DNA of 64,000 nt from the NCBI RefSeq assembly GCF_000420945.1, contig NZ_ATVX01000006.1, forward strand, positions 62,001 through 126,000, in the 5' to 3' direction. Positions 17,958 through 26,987 of the stretch are shown one piece after another; the first letter of the stretch is position 1, and each line of letters opens with the position of its first letter. The DNA is from Butyrivibrio sp. VCB2006. Its GTDB lineage: Bacteria; Bacillota; Clostridia; Lachnospirales; Lachnospiraceae. The notes beneath the pieces are model-generated. The model made no database searches and was not told where the DNA came from. It saw only the letters and a program-made list of their open reading frames with translations. The translations under genes were made by a program, and so were the position numbers.

Positions 17958-17984
17958 TTAAGTTAAAGAGGCTTAAGCCGATAT
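17958..17984 (+). promoter_or_regulatory. Sigma-28 (SigD) promoter candidate for fliK-flgD-flgE
   Basis: TTAAGTTA (17958-17965), 11 bases, GCCGATAT (17977-17984). The known consensus is TAAAGTTT-N11-GCCGATAA, or GCCGATAT in Bacillus. The -35 matches 6 of 8 bases and the -10 matches the Bacillus form fully. The start would fall near 17991, 43 bases before fliK. A 10-bp palindrome GGCTTAAGCC overlaps the left end of the -10. Confidence 0.65.
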
Positions 17985-18033
17985 ATTAGGTGAGAATCTA
18001 TGCACCTTGAACTAAATATGAAGGAGGTACTTA

Positions 18034-19566
18034 ATGAGCAGTACTACCAATACAATGGGCATACAGATGTCCATTATAACAAGTACTGCAGCAACTGTTT
18101 CTAAAGTAGAATTTACAACAAAAGGCGCCGGTAAGGCCCAGGCAAGCTTTGACGGAATACTTAATAAAGTATCGGATTCCATGCTCCAGACAAAGGTGGT
18201 GGACGTCAAGAAAAATGCCGGGCAGGAAATAAATCCAAAGCAGGCGTATCAGACTGATAATAGCCAGGGAAACGATCAAAATCTTCAGAATACTGATAAG
18301 GTTAAGGACATTGATAATACAAAGGTTAACGATGAAAATACAGCAAACCTTCAGGAAGAGAATACTGATCAGCAGGTTAATGAAGTAAATACTACCGAGG
18401 TAAAAGAAACAGAGGGCAAGGAAGCAAATAAGGAGCTGCAGAGCGCTATTGAGGAATGCGGCAAGGAGCTTATTTCCGAAATGGCAAAGGCACTGGATAT
18501 CTCTGAGGAAGACATACTTAGCGCAATGGAACTACTGGGACTGACATTTGCAGATCTTTTAAATCCTCAGAACTTACAGCAGCTGGTAACAGATTTAGGT
18601 GGACAGGATAAGGCGCTTGATCTGATAACTGATTCAGATCTAAGTACATTTATGCAGGACCTCTTTGAGGATGCAGACAGTATGAAGAGCGAACTTATGA
18701 ATGAGTTTGACTTATCCCCGGAGCAGTTCGAAGAAGTTGTAAATGAGATAAAGGAAGACTTTGGAGCGCACATAGAAAAGGCACAGGAAAAGACTCCAGA
18801 GATCATAGTTGATCAAAAACAACCGGAACTGACAAAAGAATTGACTGCATCACAGTCTAAGGAATCCACTCCTATAATCAAAACCGAGATTACTCCGGAA
18901 AACGAAGCCGAAGTAGAGACTGAGTTTAAACCTGTAGAGATGTCAGGGCAGACATCCAAGGATAATAATGAGAGTAGCAATAATAATCTCTCAGGGCAGG
19001 CTCAGAATCCTAATCTCTTTAACCAGCTACTAAACAACTTAACAGAGAATATAGATGTTGTTCCTACTGGTCCTGCTGAGTATACAGACAGAGCCCAGAT
19101 GGAGAATATCATCAGACAGATTGCAGACAGAATCACTATTACATCTGCTGCCGAGGAGCATAGCATTGAGATGCAGCTCCATCCCGCAAGTCTGGGTAAT
19201 GTAAATATTCTTCTTACAAGTAGTAAGGAAGGCATAGTTGCCAAGTTTACAGCTCAGAACGAGATTGTAAAAGAGGCAGTAGAGACCCAGATGATGACTC
19301 TTCAGCAAAAGTTTAATGAACAGGGCATCAAGGTTACATCAATTGAAGTCACAATTGCCAGCCACGCTTTTGAACAGAACCTGCAGCAAGGCGATGACAA
19401 TAACAACGCATTTAATCAGCAGCAGGCTAAAAAGGGCAGGACGCTACGTAGAATCAATCTAGCAGAGATTGATGAAGATGGTGAAGCAGAAGCCATGAAC
19501 GATGCAGACAGAATAGCAGCTCAGATGATGGCAGCGAACGGAAACTCAGTTGACTTTAGTGCTTAA
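18034..19566 (+). CDS. fliK: Flagellar hook-length control protein FliK
   Basis: 510 residues with AAGGAGG ahead of ATG 18034. FliK is the secreted ruler that ends hook growth and switches export specificity through FlhB. The N-terminal two thirds are low-complexity, rich in E, N, K, Q and T. The conserved C-terminal domain (about 377-455) has IEMQLHPASLGNVNILL, the family's LxPxxLGxVxV motif, and QQKFNEQGIKVTSIEV. FliK length often tracks hook length; this is a fairly long one. It directly follows a terminator and a sigma-28-like promoter. Confidence 0.93.
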   Translation: MSSTTNTMGIQMSIITSTAATVSKVEFTTKGAGKAQASFDGILNKVSDSMLQTKVVDVKKNAGQEINPKQAYQTDNSQGNDQNLQNTDKVKDIDNTKVNDENTANLQEENTDQQVNEVNTTEVKETEGKEANKELQSAIEECGKELISEMAKALDISEEDILSAMELLGLTFADLLNPQNLQQLVTDLGGQDKALDLITDSDLSTFMQDLFEDADSMKSELMNEFDLSPEQFEEVVNEIKEDFGAHIEKAQEKTPEIIVDQKQPELTKELTASQSKESTPIIKTEITPENEAEVETEFKPVEMSGQTSKDNNESSNNNLSGQAQNPNLFNQLLNNLTENIDVVPTGPAEYTDRAQMENIIRQIADRITITSAAEEHSIEMQLHPASLGNVNILLTSSKEGIVAKFTAQNEIVKEAVETQMMTLQQKFNEQGIKVTSIEVTIASHAFEQNLQQGDDNNNAFNQQQAKKGRTLRRINLAEIDEDGEAEAMNDADRIAAQMMAANGNSVDFSA

Positions 19567-19593
19567 ACAAAAATACTTACATTTAGATTTTGG

Positions 19594-19625
19594 TTGCTGC
19601 TATGGGGGCAACTTCATAGCAGCAA
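19594..19625 (+). other. Stem-loop between fliK and flgD
   Basis: Perfect 11-bp stem, TTGCTGCTATG (19594-19604) with CATAGCAGCAA (19615-19625), and a 10-base loop. No U-run follows, so it is more likely an mRNA stability or processing element than a terminator. Confidence 0.6.
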
Positions 19626-19640
19626 AGAAAGGTAAGAATT

Positions 19641-20345
19641 ATGGCAGATATAAACCAGGTTAGTGCGGTAATTAAAAACGGAGAAGTTACCAATACAGTT
19701 AAGGAAGACGCTACCAAGTCCGCCAGCACAGGTTATGACAAGGATTCTTTCCTTAAAATTCTTGTTGCACAGATGAAATATCAGGATCCTATGGAGCCTA
19801 CTTCAAATACTGAATACATCAACCAGTACGCAACCTTCACACAGGTTGAACAGCTCAATAACATGGCTAATTCAATGGCTCTTTCAAGGGCATCAGAGAT
19901 GGTTGGAAAGACAGTAAGAGTAACTCAGTACAATCCTGATAACGGCAAGACTACAGAGACTATCGGTGTTGTAGACTTTGTTACCTATAGCGGAAACAAG
20001 GCATACCTCAACATTGAAGGCAATAACTACAGTGTTGATAATGTATCTGAAGTATTTGATACAGATTACACAGATGCTAAGGCAGTTGTTAAAGACTTCC
20101 AGGAAGCAATCGACAAACTTCCCAGCAGCGTAGACTTTGTAAACGAGGCAGATCACGGTCTTACCATCGATACAATGTATGAGTTCTATATGACCAAGAT
20201 GGACAAGAAAGCTCGCAACATGATGGATCCTGACTACATTACAGCTCTTCAGCAGTATGTACACAGAATCGATGATATCAGAGGAGACGAGCACAGATCA
20301 TTCAAGATTGATGATAATGAAGCAACCAAATCAACAACTGAATGA
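19641..20345 (+). CDS. flgD: Flagellar hook assembly (capping) protein FlgD
   Basis: 234 residues. FlgD caps the growing hook and guides addition of FlgE. The N-terminal signature FLKILVAQMKYQDPMEPTSN followed by YINQYATFTQVEQLN is unmistakable. The central part has beta-rich FlgD features (GKTVRVTQYN). The C-terminus is charged and longer than in short Firmicutes forms. It lies between fliK and the TIGR02530-type gene. Confidence 0.95.
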   Translation: MADINQVSAVIKNGEVTNTVKEDATKSASTGYDKDSFLKILVAQMKYQDPMEPTSNTEYINQYATFTQVEQLNNMANSMALSRASEMVGKTVRVTQYNPDNGKTTETIGVVDFVTYSGNKAYLNIEGNNYSVDNVSEVFDTDYTDAKAVVKDFQEAIDKLPSSVDFVNEADHGLTIDTMYEFYMTKMDKKARNMMDPDYITALQQYVHRIDDIRGDEHRSFKIDDNEATKSTTE

Positions 20346-20358
20346 ACATAAAAGAATA

Positions 20359-20384
20359 TGATTCAAAAATGATCGTTTGAATCA
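20359..20384 (+). other. Stem-loop after flgD
   Basis: Perfect 9-bp stem, TGATTCAAA (20359-20367) with TTTGAATCA (20376-20384), and an 8-base loop. There is no T-run; it may be a processing signal. Confidence 0.5.
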
Positions 20385-20424
20385 AGGCAACTATAAATGA
20401 TTTATATTTCTTGGAGTAAAAACT

Positions 20425-20850
20425 ATGACAATTGATGAACTTAGATTTTCTTCAATAGGTCAGGTCCAGGATCAGTACTTAAATAACAAGGTACCGAAAA
20501 CCGGAACAAATAAACCTCTGCCTACAGGCGGCGGTTCTTTTGCTCAGGTACTAAATAAAATCCAGGAACAAGCCGATAATAGTAGTGTAGCAAGGGAGAA
20601 TTTGAAGTTCTCCAAGCATGCTGCAAACAGGCTTAATGATAGAAGCATAGAGCTGACACAAGACCAGATGCTTAGATTAAATCAAGGTGCAAAAGAAGCG
20701 TCTGAAAAAGGTATTAAAGATTCTCTCATCTTAATTGATCAGCTGGCATTTATCGTGAATGTTCCTAACAACACAGTTGTTACTGCAATGGATCAGACCG
20801 AAACAAAAAATAATGTATTTACGAATATTGACGGAGCAGTGATTGCATGA
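20425..20850 (+). CDS. Flagellar operon protein, TIGR02530 type
   Basis: 141 residues. It matches my knowledge of the TIGR02530 flagellar operon family found after flgD in Firmicutes: the core FSKHAANRLNDRSIELTQDQ and LILIDQLAFIVNVPNNTVVTAMD is diagnostic. The biochemical role is not established; suggestions in the literature remain tentative. There is no signal peptide or membrane segment. A 217-base gap separates it from flgE. Confidence 0.85.
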   Translation: MTIDELRFSSIGQVQDQYLNNKVPKTGTNKPLPTGGGSFAQVLNKIQEQADNSSVARENLKFSKHAANRLNDRSIELTQDQMLRLNQGAKEASEKGIKDSLILIDQLAFIVNVPNNTVVTAMDQTETKNNVFTNIDGAVIA

Positions 20851-21067
20851 TTGGACCGAAGTATCGGGACGAACGGAAAGAAGATTATCGATTATAATTT
20901 TCTTTTCCCGGTATCAGGAGATCTTTTAATCCCCGACTGATTGAAGGGATTATCCGCAATTCTCACGCATCCGTCCAAAATCAAAGTGAAAAGAATCCGG
21001 GAGATCTTTATGTAAAAGAGCTCTGATTAACTGTCACTTGCTTTAAAATTTTGGAGGACTTTGCCTT
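20851..21067. other. Non-coding gap upstream of flgE with weak hairpins
   Basis: No convincing gene. It holds an imperfect hairpin centred on ATCGAT near 20890, ending in TTTTCTTTTCCC, and a 7-bp hairpin TAATCCC/GGGATTA (20927-20933 with 20946-20952). GGAGATCTTTT near 20917 recurs in part as GGGAGATCTTT near 21000. The flgE ribosome site TTGGAGGA ends the gap. Confidence 0.5.
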
Positions 21068-24000
21068 ATGATGAGATCACTTTATTCTGGTGTTGCAGGT
21101 CTTAAGACCCACCAGACCAAGATGGACGTTATCGGTAACAATATTGCCAACGTTAACACCACATCTTTTAAATCACAGTCTATTACTTTTTCAGACCTTA
21201 TGTACCAGACAACTCAGACAGCATCAGGCGCCACACAGACTAAGGGTGGTGTAAATGCTCGTCAGATCGGTCTTGGTGCTAAGTCAGGCGCCATCAATAC
21301 AGCTATTACTTCTCAGGGCGCAACTCAGACAACAAATAACCCATTCGATATCATGATCACAGGTGAATCTTTCTTTATCGTTAACAATGGTAAAGAAAAT
21401 CTCTACACAAGAGATGGTTCATTCTATGTAGATGGCGCCGGAAACCTTGCTATGCAGTCAAACGGATACTTTGTACAGGGCTGGGTAGCACAGGAAGATA
21501 AGGATACTGGTGAAATCACAATAAACAAGAATGCCGGCCTTTCATCTCTTCAGATCATGAGCGCTGACAATAACACATATTCACCAGCTTCTACAACAGC
21601 AGCTCTTTACAGCGGCAATATCGATGACAACGACACAAATATTCTTTCAGATGATGGTAAGACCATTACCCTCGAGTTCTATGATAATAAGGGATATTTA
21701 TATACAGGTAAGTTCACACTTAAGGATACAGCTACAGATCATCTTTTCGCACTTACACTGACAGATATTATTGATTCTTCAGGAAATTCAATCGGACAGG
21801 ACATGCTGGAGCATATTACTTTTGGAAATATTGATTCTGATGCTAATACAACAGCATTTCCTGCAAAAGATGGCTACGAGTTCAAGGTAGATGCAACTGG
21901 CAAGATATTCGATATCAATGCTCCCGGCGGAGATGTTAAATATGGTGATGTTCCAAATAGTGCAGACGGCCTCAATTCTCTTGGCGATCTTATGAGCACA
22001 AGTTCCAAGAAGTACAAAGGACTTCTCAATGCAGTATACGGAGTATCAGAAGAGGAAGAAAAGACTTATGGTTCAGCTGCTACATACCTTATAAATACAA
22101 CAACTGGATCAGCAGATTATGGCAGCATTACAATTAATTACTCTGTAAACGACATTCCTGATGAAGAGAACAATATTGATGGATCATATGCAACTGCAAA
22201 GTACAAGTTTATGACTAACACTTCAAACAGCTACTACTTTGTAAATGATAGCACAAAGGAAGCTTATCTTGTTCCTTCCGGAACCGGAGATGTATCTAAG
22301 CTTAATGCAGATTATCTTAAAACTGTATTTGGAATAAACAACTTTGACTTTGATACAGATAAAAATAATTACACATTTACCTATGACTCATCAGCAGAAC
22401 CTGAGAAGATGATACTTCAAAGAAAGATTACTCTTGGCGTTCAGACCAGTGAGGCCAGCTACGTAAACTCTTCTTTGGTAACAGCTAATGAGAATCAGTA
22501 TTTTGTAAATAAGACTAAGTCTACCTCATTGCTTCAGGATATTTCTTCATGGGGTGGAAATGTAAATAACCTGACATATAAGTACAACGCAGGCAGCAAG
22601 ACACTTACTCTTTATGGAGCAAAGGTTGAAGAGACTACTTCTACAGATAAGGGTACTATCCAGATAGATAAGTCTACTTTAACAGCTGCAAACTATGTTC
22701 CTGGCGAAGGAATTTCAAACTTGAGTGTTTTCATTACTCATTATAATGCGGCTCAAACTACTGATGCGACTAAGATTGATGCAACAAAGATGACGCTGAC
22801 AGATTTGGCCACATTAAATACTTATATTGATGGTCTTCCTGATCCGGCTGATAATACTGATACTTCTGCAGCAGAAGACTGGTATTCCCAGATCATGAAG
22901 GAAGGAGCACAGGAAGCAATTACCAAAATGACAAGTCTTGTTTCCTCAAGAATTGCAGCTCTTAGCGATAGTACAAGTGATTATTATGATTCAAGATTTA
23001 TCTCTACTGGAGCTGAAAACCCTATAACCTTTAATTTCCAGGAACTTACAGGAACTACAGGACTTGTTATCACATATCCAGTTAATGACCTTGGTTCTTC
23101 TAAGGAAATCGGAACTTATACAATTCAGACTGCTTATCAGGGAACACTTAATTCGGATTACACCAAGAATAGCCCATCTTCAGCTAAGTATATTTACAAG
23201 GCTTACGATGAAGGTACAGATACAAATGCATACAAGAAAGCTTATTCACTTGGAAGTAATCTGAGCGGTTCATTTAAAGATACAACGGCACCTTATGAGA
23301 ATTTGCTTCTCGATGTATTTAGCTCAAATACCGGTGTTCAGAGCTTTATGGGAAATATGACTGCAGGACAGACTTATACAATATCCTTTGATCAGTCTAC
23401 CGGTGAAGTATCAATTTCTCACACAGAAGAAGAAATCATTAAGCAGCCTGCAGGAAGTGAATACACAATTGTTGATAAGGGTAATGGTTCAATCGATATT
23501 ACATCAACAAGTGTTTACAAGGATGTTCCGGCTGATGGAGATATTTCCACACTTCTTAGAACGGCTACAGGAAATTACGCAGACCTTCTTTATAAGATTT
23601 ATGGTATCACTGATGAAGAGGCTGATGCATTCGGAACAGACGGAACATACAAGATTGGTAACGACGGTTCAATTAAGCTTACAATTGGTGATCACAGTAT
23701 TCAGCTGGCATTCAAGGCTAACAATGGTGCTCTTGAATCAGCAGATGGCGTTAAGACCGGAATGGTAACAATGAACTTTGATCAGACAATACCCGGACTT
23801 GAGGCCTTTGGTTACCAGGAAAGCAGCGATCAGCATAAATTTGGAGATATCGACTTCGATTTCTCAACTCTTACAAACTACAACACAAACGGATCATCAA
23901 CAATCAAGGCAGTTAAGGGTGACAAGAAGAGTCTTAACACAGGACGTGCAGTTGGTGAGATGAATGGTGTATCAGTAAGTACTGATGGTCAGATCTACGC

Positions 24001-24307
24001 AACATATTCAAACGGCCAGACCAAACTCCTTGGACAGATTGCTTCAGCAGAATTTGCTAACGCATCAGGTCTTTCAAAAGAGGGCGATAACCTTTATGCT
24101 TCAACTCTTAACTCAGGTGAAGCTACAATTCAGGATATCACAACAGATGGTGGCTATATGAATACCGGTGTTCTGGAGATGTCCAACGTAGACCTTTCAT
24201 CACAGTTTACAGAGATGATCACAACTCAGCGTGGATTCCAGGCAAACAGCCGTATCATCACAGTATCAGATACACTTCTTGAGGAACTTACAAACCTTAA
24301 GAGATAA
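21068..24307 (+). CDS. flgE: Flagellar hook protein FlgE, unusually long
   Basis: 1079 residues, against roughly 270-450 in most species. FlgE polymerises into the curved hook joining rod and filament. The N-terminus MMRSLYSGVAGLKTHQ with NNIANVNTTSFK and the C-terminus MSNVDLSSQFTEMITTQRGF ... RIITVSD are standard hook-protein ends. The conserved entry NPFDIMITGESFFIV lies near residue 95. Between about 170 and 930 lies a long insert rich in T, S, N, D, Y and G, without cysteine or membrane segments, as expected of exposed outer hook domains. Codon use resembles the neighbours, so recent transfer is not indicated. Confidence 0.95.
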   Translation: MMRSLYSGVAGLKTHQTKMDVIGNNIANVNTTSFKSQSITFSDLMYQTTQTASGATQTKGGVNARQIGLGAKSGAINTAITSQGATQTTNNPFDIMITGESFFIVNNGKENLYTRDGSFYVDGAGNLAMQSNGYFVQGWVAQEDKDTGEITINKNAGLSSLQIMSADNNTYSPASTTAALYSGNIDDNDTNILSDDGKTITLEFYDNKGYLYTGKFTLKDTATDHLFALTLTDIIDSSGNSIGQDMLEHITFGNIDSDANTTAFPAKDGYEFKVDATGKIFDINAPGGDVKYGDVPNSADGLNSLGDLMSTSSKKYKGLLNAVYGVSEEEEKTYGSAATYLINTTTGSADYGSITINYSVNDIPDEENNIDGSYATAKYKFMTNTSNSYYFVNDSTKEAYLVPSGTGDVSKLNADYLKTVFGINNFDFDTDKNNYTFTYDSSAEPEKMILQRKITLGVQTSEASYVNSSLVTANENQYFVNKTKSTSLLQDISSWGGNVNNLTYKYNAGSKTLTLYGAKVEETTSTDKGTIQIDKSTLTAANYVPGEGISNLSVFITHYNAAQTTDATKIDATKMTLTDLATLNTYIDGLPDPADNTDTSAAEDWYSQIMKEGAQEAITKMTSLVSSRIAALSDSTSDYYDSRFISTGAENPITFNFQELTGTTGLVITYPVNDLGSSKEIGTYTIQTAYQGTLNSDYTKNSPSSAKYIYKAYDEGTDTNAYKKAYSLGSNLSGSFKDTTAPYENLLLDVFSSNTGVQSFMGNMTAGQTYTISFDQSTGEVSISHTEEEIIKQPAGSEYTIVDKGNGSIDITSTSVYKDVPADGDISTLLRTATGNYADLLYKIYGITDEEADAFGTDGTYKIGNDGSIKLTIGDHSIQLAFKANNGALESADGVKTGMVTMNFDQTIPGLEAFGYQESSDQHKFGDIDFDFSTLTNYNTNGSSTIKAVKGDKKSLNTGRAVGEMNGVSVSTDGQIYATYSNGQTKLLGQIASAEFANASGLSKEGDNLYASTLNSGEATIQDITTDGGYMNTGVLEMSNVDLSSQFTEMITTQRGFQANSRIITVSDTLLEELTNLKR

Positions 24308-24352
24308 TAGATAGCATTTCGATAGTTCTTTTAACAAATCTTAGGCAAAGTA

Positions 24353-24392
24353 ACAGCCCTGTATCTTCCGTCGGATACAGGGCTGTATTTAT
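24353..24392. terminator. Bidirectional terminator between flgE and the esterase
   Basis: Perfect 13-bp stem, ACAGCCCTGTATC (24353-24365) with GATACAGGGCTGT (24374-24386), and an 8-base loop. T-rich on the flgE side. It can serve both converging genes. Confidence 0.8.
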
Positions 24393-24399
24393 TACCTTG

Positions 24400-25251
24400 T
24401 TATTTTGTAAAGAATACCTGAAGTGCGTGATAGAGGTGAAGCTGCCAAGCTTTCATGTCGTGAACGCCACCTGGGATTATGAAGAAGTCATAGTTTTCAC
24501 CAGGCTTGAGGAAAGGAGACTTGTTTACTGCACGTCCCATGATATCTTTATGCTCCTCAAAGGCAATGTCCTTGTCGCCGTTAGCACAGAACATGAAGTC
24601 AAGTTCGTGGCCATTTTTGTGACCTTCTTCAAGAGTTTTGCAGATTCTCTCAACTTCCAGGTCGTGGTTACCAAATGGTCCGCAACAGCCGGAGAATGGT
24701 CCATAGTAGGAGAAGAGATCAAAGTTGTTGTAGAAAGCCGCTCTGTAGGTTGTCATGGAACCTAATGAGAGACCAGCAAAGGCTCTGTGATTTCTTGTTT
24801 TGATGAGGCTTTCTTCTGAAACATCGCCGGATGCGTAGGTGCTGTAATGGCTTTCTATGGCCGGAATGAGATCTTTTCTCAGCTCAAATCTGAAGTTCTC
24901 GCAGATGGCTTCGTCGTGAGTGTTCTTGTTTTCTTCGTCATGATAGAAGGTAGGAGTTACGATAATACATGGCTTGCTGATGCCCTGGGCCATCATATTA
25001 TCAAGGATTGTTACTGTATCAGGGAACATATCAAGCCACCATTCCTGCATGAAGCCGCCTCCATGTAGAAGATAAAGCACGTTATATTTCTCTGAAGTGT
25101 TGTAGCCATATGGAAGATATACGAAGGCTTTTTTATTAAGCTTCCTGTGTTCGTTATCGTATGTTTCTGAGTTATATTCAAAGAGTTCTACAGTGCCTTT
25201 ATTTTCACATTCTTTTAACATGTCTTTAGGCATTTCAAATACATAATCCAT
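24400..25251 (-). CDS. Esterase of the CE1/esterase D type (alpha/beta hydrolase)
   Basis: 283 residues with an AAAGGAGA site. It belongs to the putative-esterase alpha/beta hydrolase group that includes feruloyl and acetylxylan esterases. The oxyanion region is YLLHGGGF (60-67), the nucleophile elbow GLSLGS (Ser162), a likely acid Asp226 or Asp228 in CANGDKD, and the catalytic His264 in PGGVHDMKAW. There is no signal peptide, so it acts in the cytoplasm, perhaps on imported xylan oligomers; the substrate is inferred. It is the only gene on the minus strand, convergent with flgE, and splits the flagellar cluster. Confidence 0.85.
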   Translation of the reverse strand: MDYVFEMPKDMLKECENKGTVELFEYNSETYDNEHRKLNKKAFVYLPYGYNTSEKYNVLYLLHGGGFMQEWWLDMFPDTVTILDNMMAQGISKPCIIVTPTFYHDEENKNTHDEAICENFRFELRKDLIPAIESHYSTYASGDVSEESLIKTRNHRAFAGLSLGSMTTYRAAFYNNFDLFSYYGPFSGCCGPFGNHDLEVERICKTLEEGHKNGHELDFMFCANGDKDIAFEEHKDIMGRAVNKSPFLKPGENYDFFIIPGGVHDMKAWQLHLYHALQVFFTK

Positions 25252-25895
25252 TTATTTTTGTCTCCTTTGAAGTAGATGCTTTGTTTGTTATATAGGAAAT
25301 TATAAATATTTAGCAGGTGTTTTTCTTCAAAAATGTTGCGATGAACTGGTGATTCTTTGCTGCCTCTGTGGGATGGGAACGGAAAGAACCTGTTGAGATT
25401 TATGAAAATACAAAGCAGAGTATGACCAATATGTTCAGTACATGTTCTCAGTTGTGATCATTTTTAATCCTTATTATCAATATACCTCAAAAGAATCAAT
25501 ATCATCGCGAAAAATACGAAATAATAGTAACAAAACCCTTATAAAATCAGCATAACATAGCATAATATACGTAAAAGAATAGATATAATCAACATCTACG
25601 ATATAACGTTTTATAAAAAAGTAGTGTACAGTGCATTTAAAAGTGGTAAAATGAAATTAAATACCACAATATGTTGTAGTTATACGAACAAATATCACAA
25701 AACAAATGCAAAAAGTAGTATTTTTGTAACATAATTTCAAATAGCATTAACGGAATTGAAATTATACTCCAAATATGACTAAAATGTGAACAAAACTTAC
25801 AGATAACATGAACGTAATGTGGTAAAATTAATTCAAGTGGAAACAAAATTTCAAGCGCTAGTGAAATAATTGTAAAAAGTGAAATTATCGAGCCT
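25252..25895. other. 644-base AT-rich gap before flbD; possible repeat remnant
   Basis: No intact gene. The GC-richer part 25310-25457 has coding-like texture and reads in the minus frame as a 29-codon piece containing RSHPTEAAKNHQFIATFLKK, stop to stop. The rest is very AT-rich. It holds two GTGGTAAAAT copies (25643 and 25819) that resemble extended -10 elements, the first inside the inverted repeat GTGGTA/TACCAC (25643-25648, 25662-25667). Promoters for the esterase and for flbD-motA must lie here, but none is certain. Confidence 0.45.
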
Positions 25896-26072
25896 ATGCA
25901 GAAGACTGTTTTGATGTTAACCAAACTAGACACAAGGAAGATTCTTGTGAATGTACAGAATATCCAGACTGTGGAAGCTAATCCGGATACTGTTATCTTT
26001 TTAGGCGGTGGTAAGAAACTCCTTGTGAAGGAGAGCCTTGAAGAAATTTATAATATGCTCCAGGAAGGGTAA
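25896..26072 (+). CDS. flbD: FlbD/SwrD-family small flagellar protein
   Basis: 58 residues. It matches the FlbD family: LTKLDTRKILVNVQNIQTVE then NPDTVIFLGGGKKLLVKES and a final EEI helix. In Bacillus the same-position gene swrD (ylzI) lies between flgE and fliL and raises motor torque through the stators. Here it is followed by motAB, which fits. The start is uncertain: ATG 25896, TTG 25911 or ATG 25914 are all in frame, and none has a clear ribosome site. The frame is open upstream to 25818. Confidence 0.85.
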   Translation: MQKTVLMLTKLDTRKILVNVQNIQTVEANPDTVIFLGGGKKLLVKESLEEIYNMLQEG

Positions 26073-26086
26073 CCTTGCTGGAAGTT

Positions 26087-26123
26087 TGGTGCATATATAT
26101 CGGGGGATAGTTTATATGCACTA
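26087..26123 (+). other. Stem-loop between flbD and motA
   Basis: 11-bp stem with one G-U pair, TGGTGCATATA (26087-26097) with TATATGCACTA (26113-26123), and a 15-base loop. There is no U-run. It may set different levels of flbD and motA mRNA. Confidence 0.5.
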
Positions 26124-26183
26124 GGTACTGCGATTTTCTTATGGTATTTTGTGTCACTATAAAGTACGAAAGGGGTATATGTT

Positions 26184-26987
26184 GTGGATATTGCGTCATT
26201 GCTTGGTGTCGGATTATGTTTCGTATTCATGATCCTCAGTATCGTATTCTCAGCCGGTATTTCCGGTGTTCAGTACTTCCTGGATGCTCCTTCTGCGATG
26301 ATCACATTCGGTGGAGCGCTTATGGCGGTTTTGGCTTCCAGAAGTATGCCGAGCTTTATAAACGGTCTTAAGTCTTATACTTTAATTTATAAGATGCCTA
26401 CTGATGATACAAAAGGTACTATCAAACAGATCATCGATCTTTCCAACACAGCTCGTAAGGAAGGTCTTCTTGCGCTGGAAGAAGCAGCTGGTAACCTTGA
26501 AGATGCTTTCATGAAAAAGGGCGTTGGCCTTATCGTAGATGGTACTGAGCCAGAACTTGTTAAGAGCATCCTGGAGGCAGAAATTGATGCCATGTCCGAG
26601 AGACATAAATCTAACTATTCTTTCTTTGGCGATCTAGCCGGTATGGGTCCTTCCTGGGGAATGATCGGAACCCTTCTTGGTCTGGTTCTGATGCTTCAGA
26701 ACATGTCAGATCCTTCATCTATCGGACCGTCCATGGCGGTTGCCTTGATCACAACTTTCTATGGATCAGTTCTTGCGAACTGGTTCTGTTATCCCGCAGA
26801 AAACAAACTTAAAGCCAGAGATAATGCTGAATACATGGCTAAGAGTATTGTCATAGAGGGTCTTCTTTCTATTCAGGCCGGAGAAAACCCTCGTGTAACA
26901 GAAGAAAAGCTTAAATCCTTCTTGTCACCTGCTGATAGAGCAGCATATGAAGCTGAAAATGGTTCCGGCGATGGAGGCGGCGAATAA
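26184..26987 (+). CDS. motA: Flagellar stator protein MotA
   Basis: 267 residues, starting at GTG 26184 with AAAGGGG 8 bases upstream. MotA surrounds MotB to form the ion-driven stator. Four membrane helices are visible, two near the start (LLGVGLCFVFMILSIVFSAG; a second after AMITFGGALMAV) and two after residue 150 (MGPSWGMIGTLLGLVLML; SMAVALITTFYGSVLANW). Residue patterns PSWG and the large cytoplasmic loop with TARKEGLLALEE are family hallmarks. It overlaps motB by one base. Confidence 0.95.
   Translation: MDIASLLGVGLCFVFMILSIVFSAGISGVQYFLDAPSAMITFGGALMAVLASRSMPSFINGLKSYTLIYKMPTDDTKGTIKQIIDLSNTARKEGLLALEEAAGNLEDAFMKKGVGLIVDGTEPELVKSILEAEIDAMSERHKSNYSFFGDLAGMGPSWGMIGTLLGLVLMLQNMSDPSSIGPSMAVALITTFYGSVLANWFCYPAENKLKARDNAEYMAKSIVIEGLLSIQAGENPRVTEEKLKSFLSPADRAAYEAENGSGDGGGE

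Noticed and set aside
20847-20897. 16-codon frame starting at the end of the TIGR02530-type gene
   Set aside because: Too short, no ribosome site of its own and no recognisable peptide.
20851-21067. c-di-GMP or other riboswitch upstream of flgE
   Set aside because: Hairpins are weak and I see none of the conserved core of the GEMM riboswitch.
25993-26230. Minus-strand frames over flbD-motA
   Set aside because: They overlap flbD and the motA start, have no ribosome site and no family features.
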